Shown here piece by piece: positions 63,711 to 64,000 of a DNA stretch of 64,000 bases. The notes under the pieces were generated by a model that saw only the letters and a program-made list of their open reading frames with translations, was not told the origin of the DNA and did no database searches. This DNA is from Acanthochromis polyacanthus (lineage: Eukaryota; Chordata; Actinopteri; Pomacentridae): NCBI RefSeq assembly GCF_021347895.1, contig NC_067120.1:12075361-12139360 (forward strand). Direction: 5' to 3'. Both the position numbers and the translations under genes were made by a program. The number at the start of each line of letters is the position of its first letter. Within the stretch, counting starts at the first letter, position 1.

Positions 63711-64000
63711 CTGCAGGAAAATAGAAAACAGAAATGGGGGTTTTCTGTAATCCAGTCATGAGGAACGTGTCTCATCTGTAAAGGTAGTTTTATGATGTTT
63801 TCCCAGGCTTTAAGAGGAGACAGCAGAATGTTTACCCAAACTACGAATTGCTCAAGTGTGGATTTGGAAAGATGTGTTGTTGTTGTTCGCCCCAAAATAT
63901 TCTCTATTTACAGCAAATATATTCATTTTCACACAAACAGAGCAACACAGTAAAGAGCAGCTTTGTACAGGATAGAGAAGTGTGAGTCCTTTTAAACCTA
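63711..64000. other. stoml1 intron (partial)
   Basis: No exon for the stoml1 N-terminus was recognised upstream of the 63710 acceptor. The 106-codon minus frame crossing this acceptor is a read-through shadow. Confidence 0.7.

Overview
The window looks like nuclear DNA from a ray-finned (teleost) fish. It has short vertebrate-type exons with GT/AG introns, AT-rich intergenic DNA, several Tc1-type transposons, LINE 3' ends whose wording is typical of fish, and four protein-coding genes I can place by their protein sequence. No bacterial or organelle feature is present. The order stra6(-), ccdc33(+), cyp11a1(-) and these orientations match the human 15q24 block as I know it. Here stoml1(-) lies directly beyond cyp11a1.

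Layout. (1) 1-7.8 kb: the 5' end of stra6, the membrane receptor for retinol-binding protein, on the minus strand. It has five coding exons (389-4578), covering about the first 174 residues. A CpG-rich patch at 7.48-7.79 kb carries a TATA motif and a strong minus-strand splice donor, and is my candidate distal promoter and leader exon. (2) 7.9-49.6 kb: a gene-poor stretch of about 42 kb. I find only one persuasive exon there, a C2-type segment of ccdc33 at 33.56 kb. The rest is repeats: a high-copy teleost interspersed repeat at 8.7-9.7 kb, two MITE-like elements (25.3 and 34.1 kb), a Tc1 relic at 32 kb, an almost intact Tc1 element at 42.3-43.9 kb, an L1-type LINE tail between two diverged direct repeats at 45.2-46.0 kb, and microsatellites. 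(3) 49.6-55.7 kb: ten consecutive plus-strand exons encode the 395-residue coiled-coil C-terminal part of Ccdc33, ending in a stop. Introns here hold an L2/CR1-type LINE tail and a probable solo LTR. (4) 55.9-59.3 kb: complete nine-exon cyp11a1 (cholesterol side-chain cleavage P450, 517 residues) on the minus strand, convergent with ccdc33. (5) 59.8-64.0 kb: the last six exons of stoml1 (stomatin-like protein with a C-terminal SCP2 domain) on the minus strand. Its first exon lies beyond the window.

How the parts relate. stra6 (retinoid uptake) and cyp11a1 (first step of steroid synthesis) are both lipid-hormone genes, and stoml1 carries a sterol-carrier-like domain, but nothing in the DNA shows that they are co-regulated. 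The reading frame closes exactly across every exon junction in stra6, cyp11a1 and stoml1 and across the ten C-terminal ccdc33 exons, which is the main support for those models. I did not find a new biological system. The most notable feature is a dead Tc1 copy inserted 5-7 bases upstream of a stoml1 exon, so that the transposon end now appears to supply the polypyrimidine tract and branch point for that splice site.
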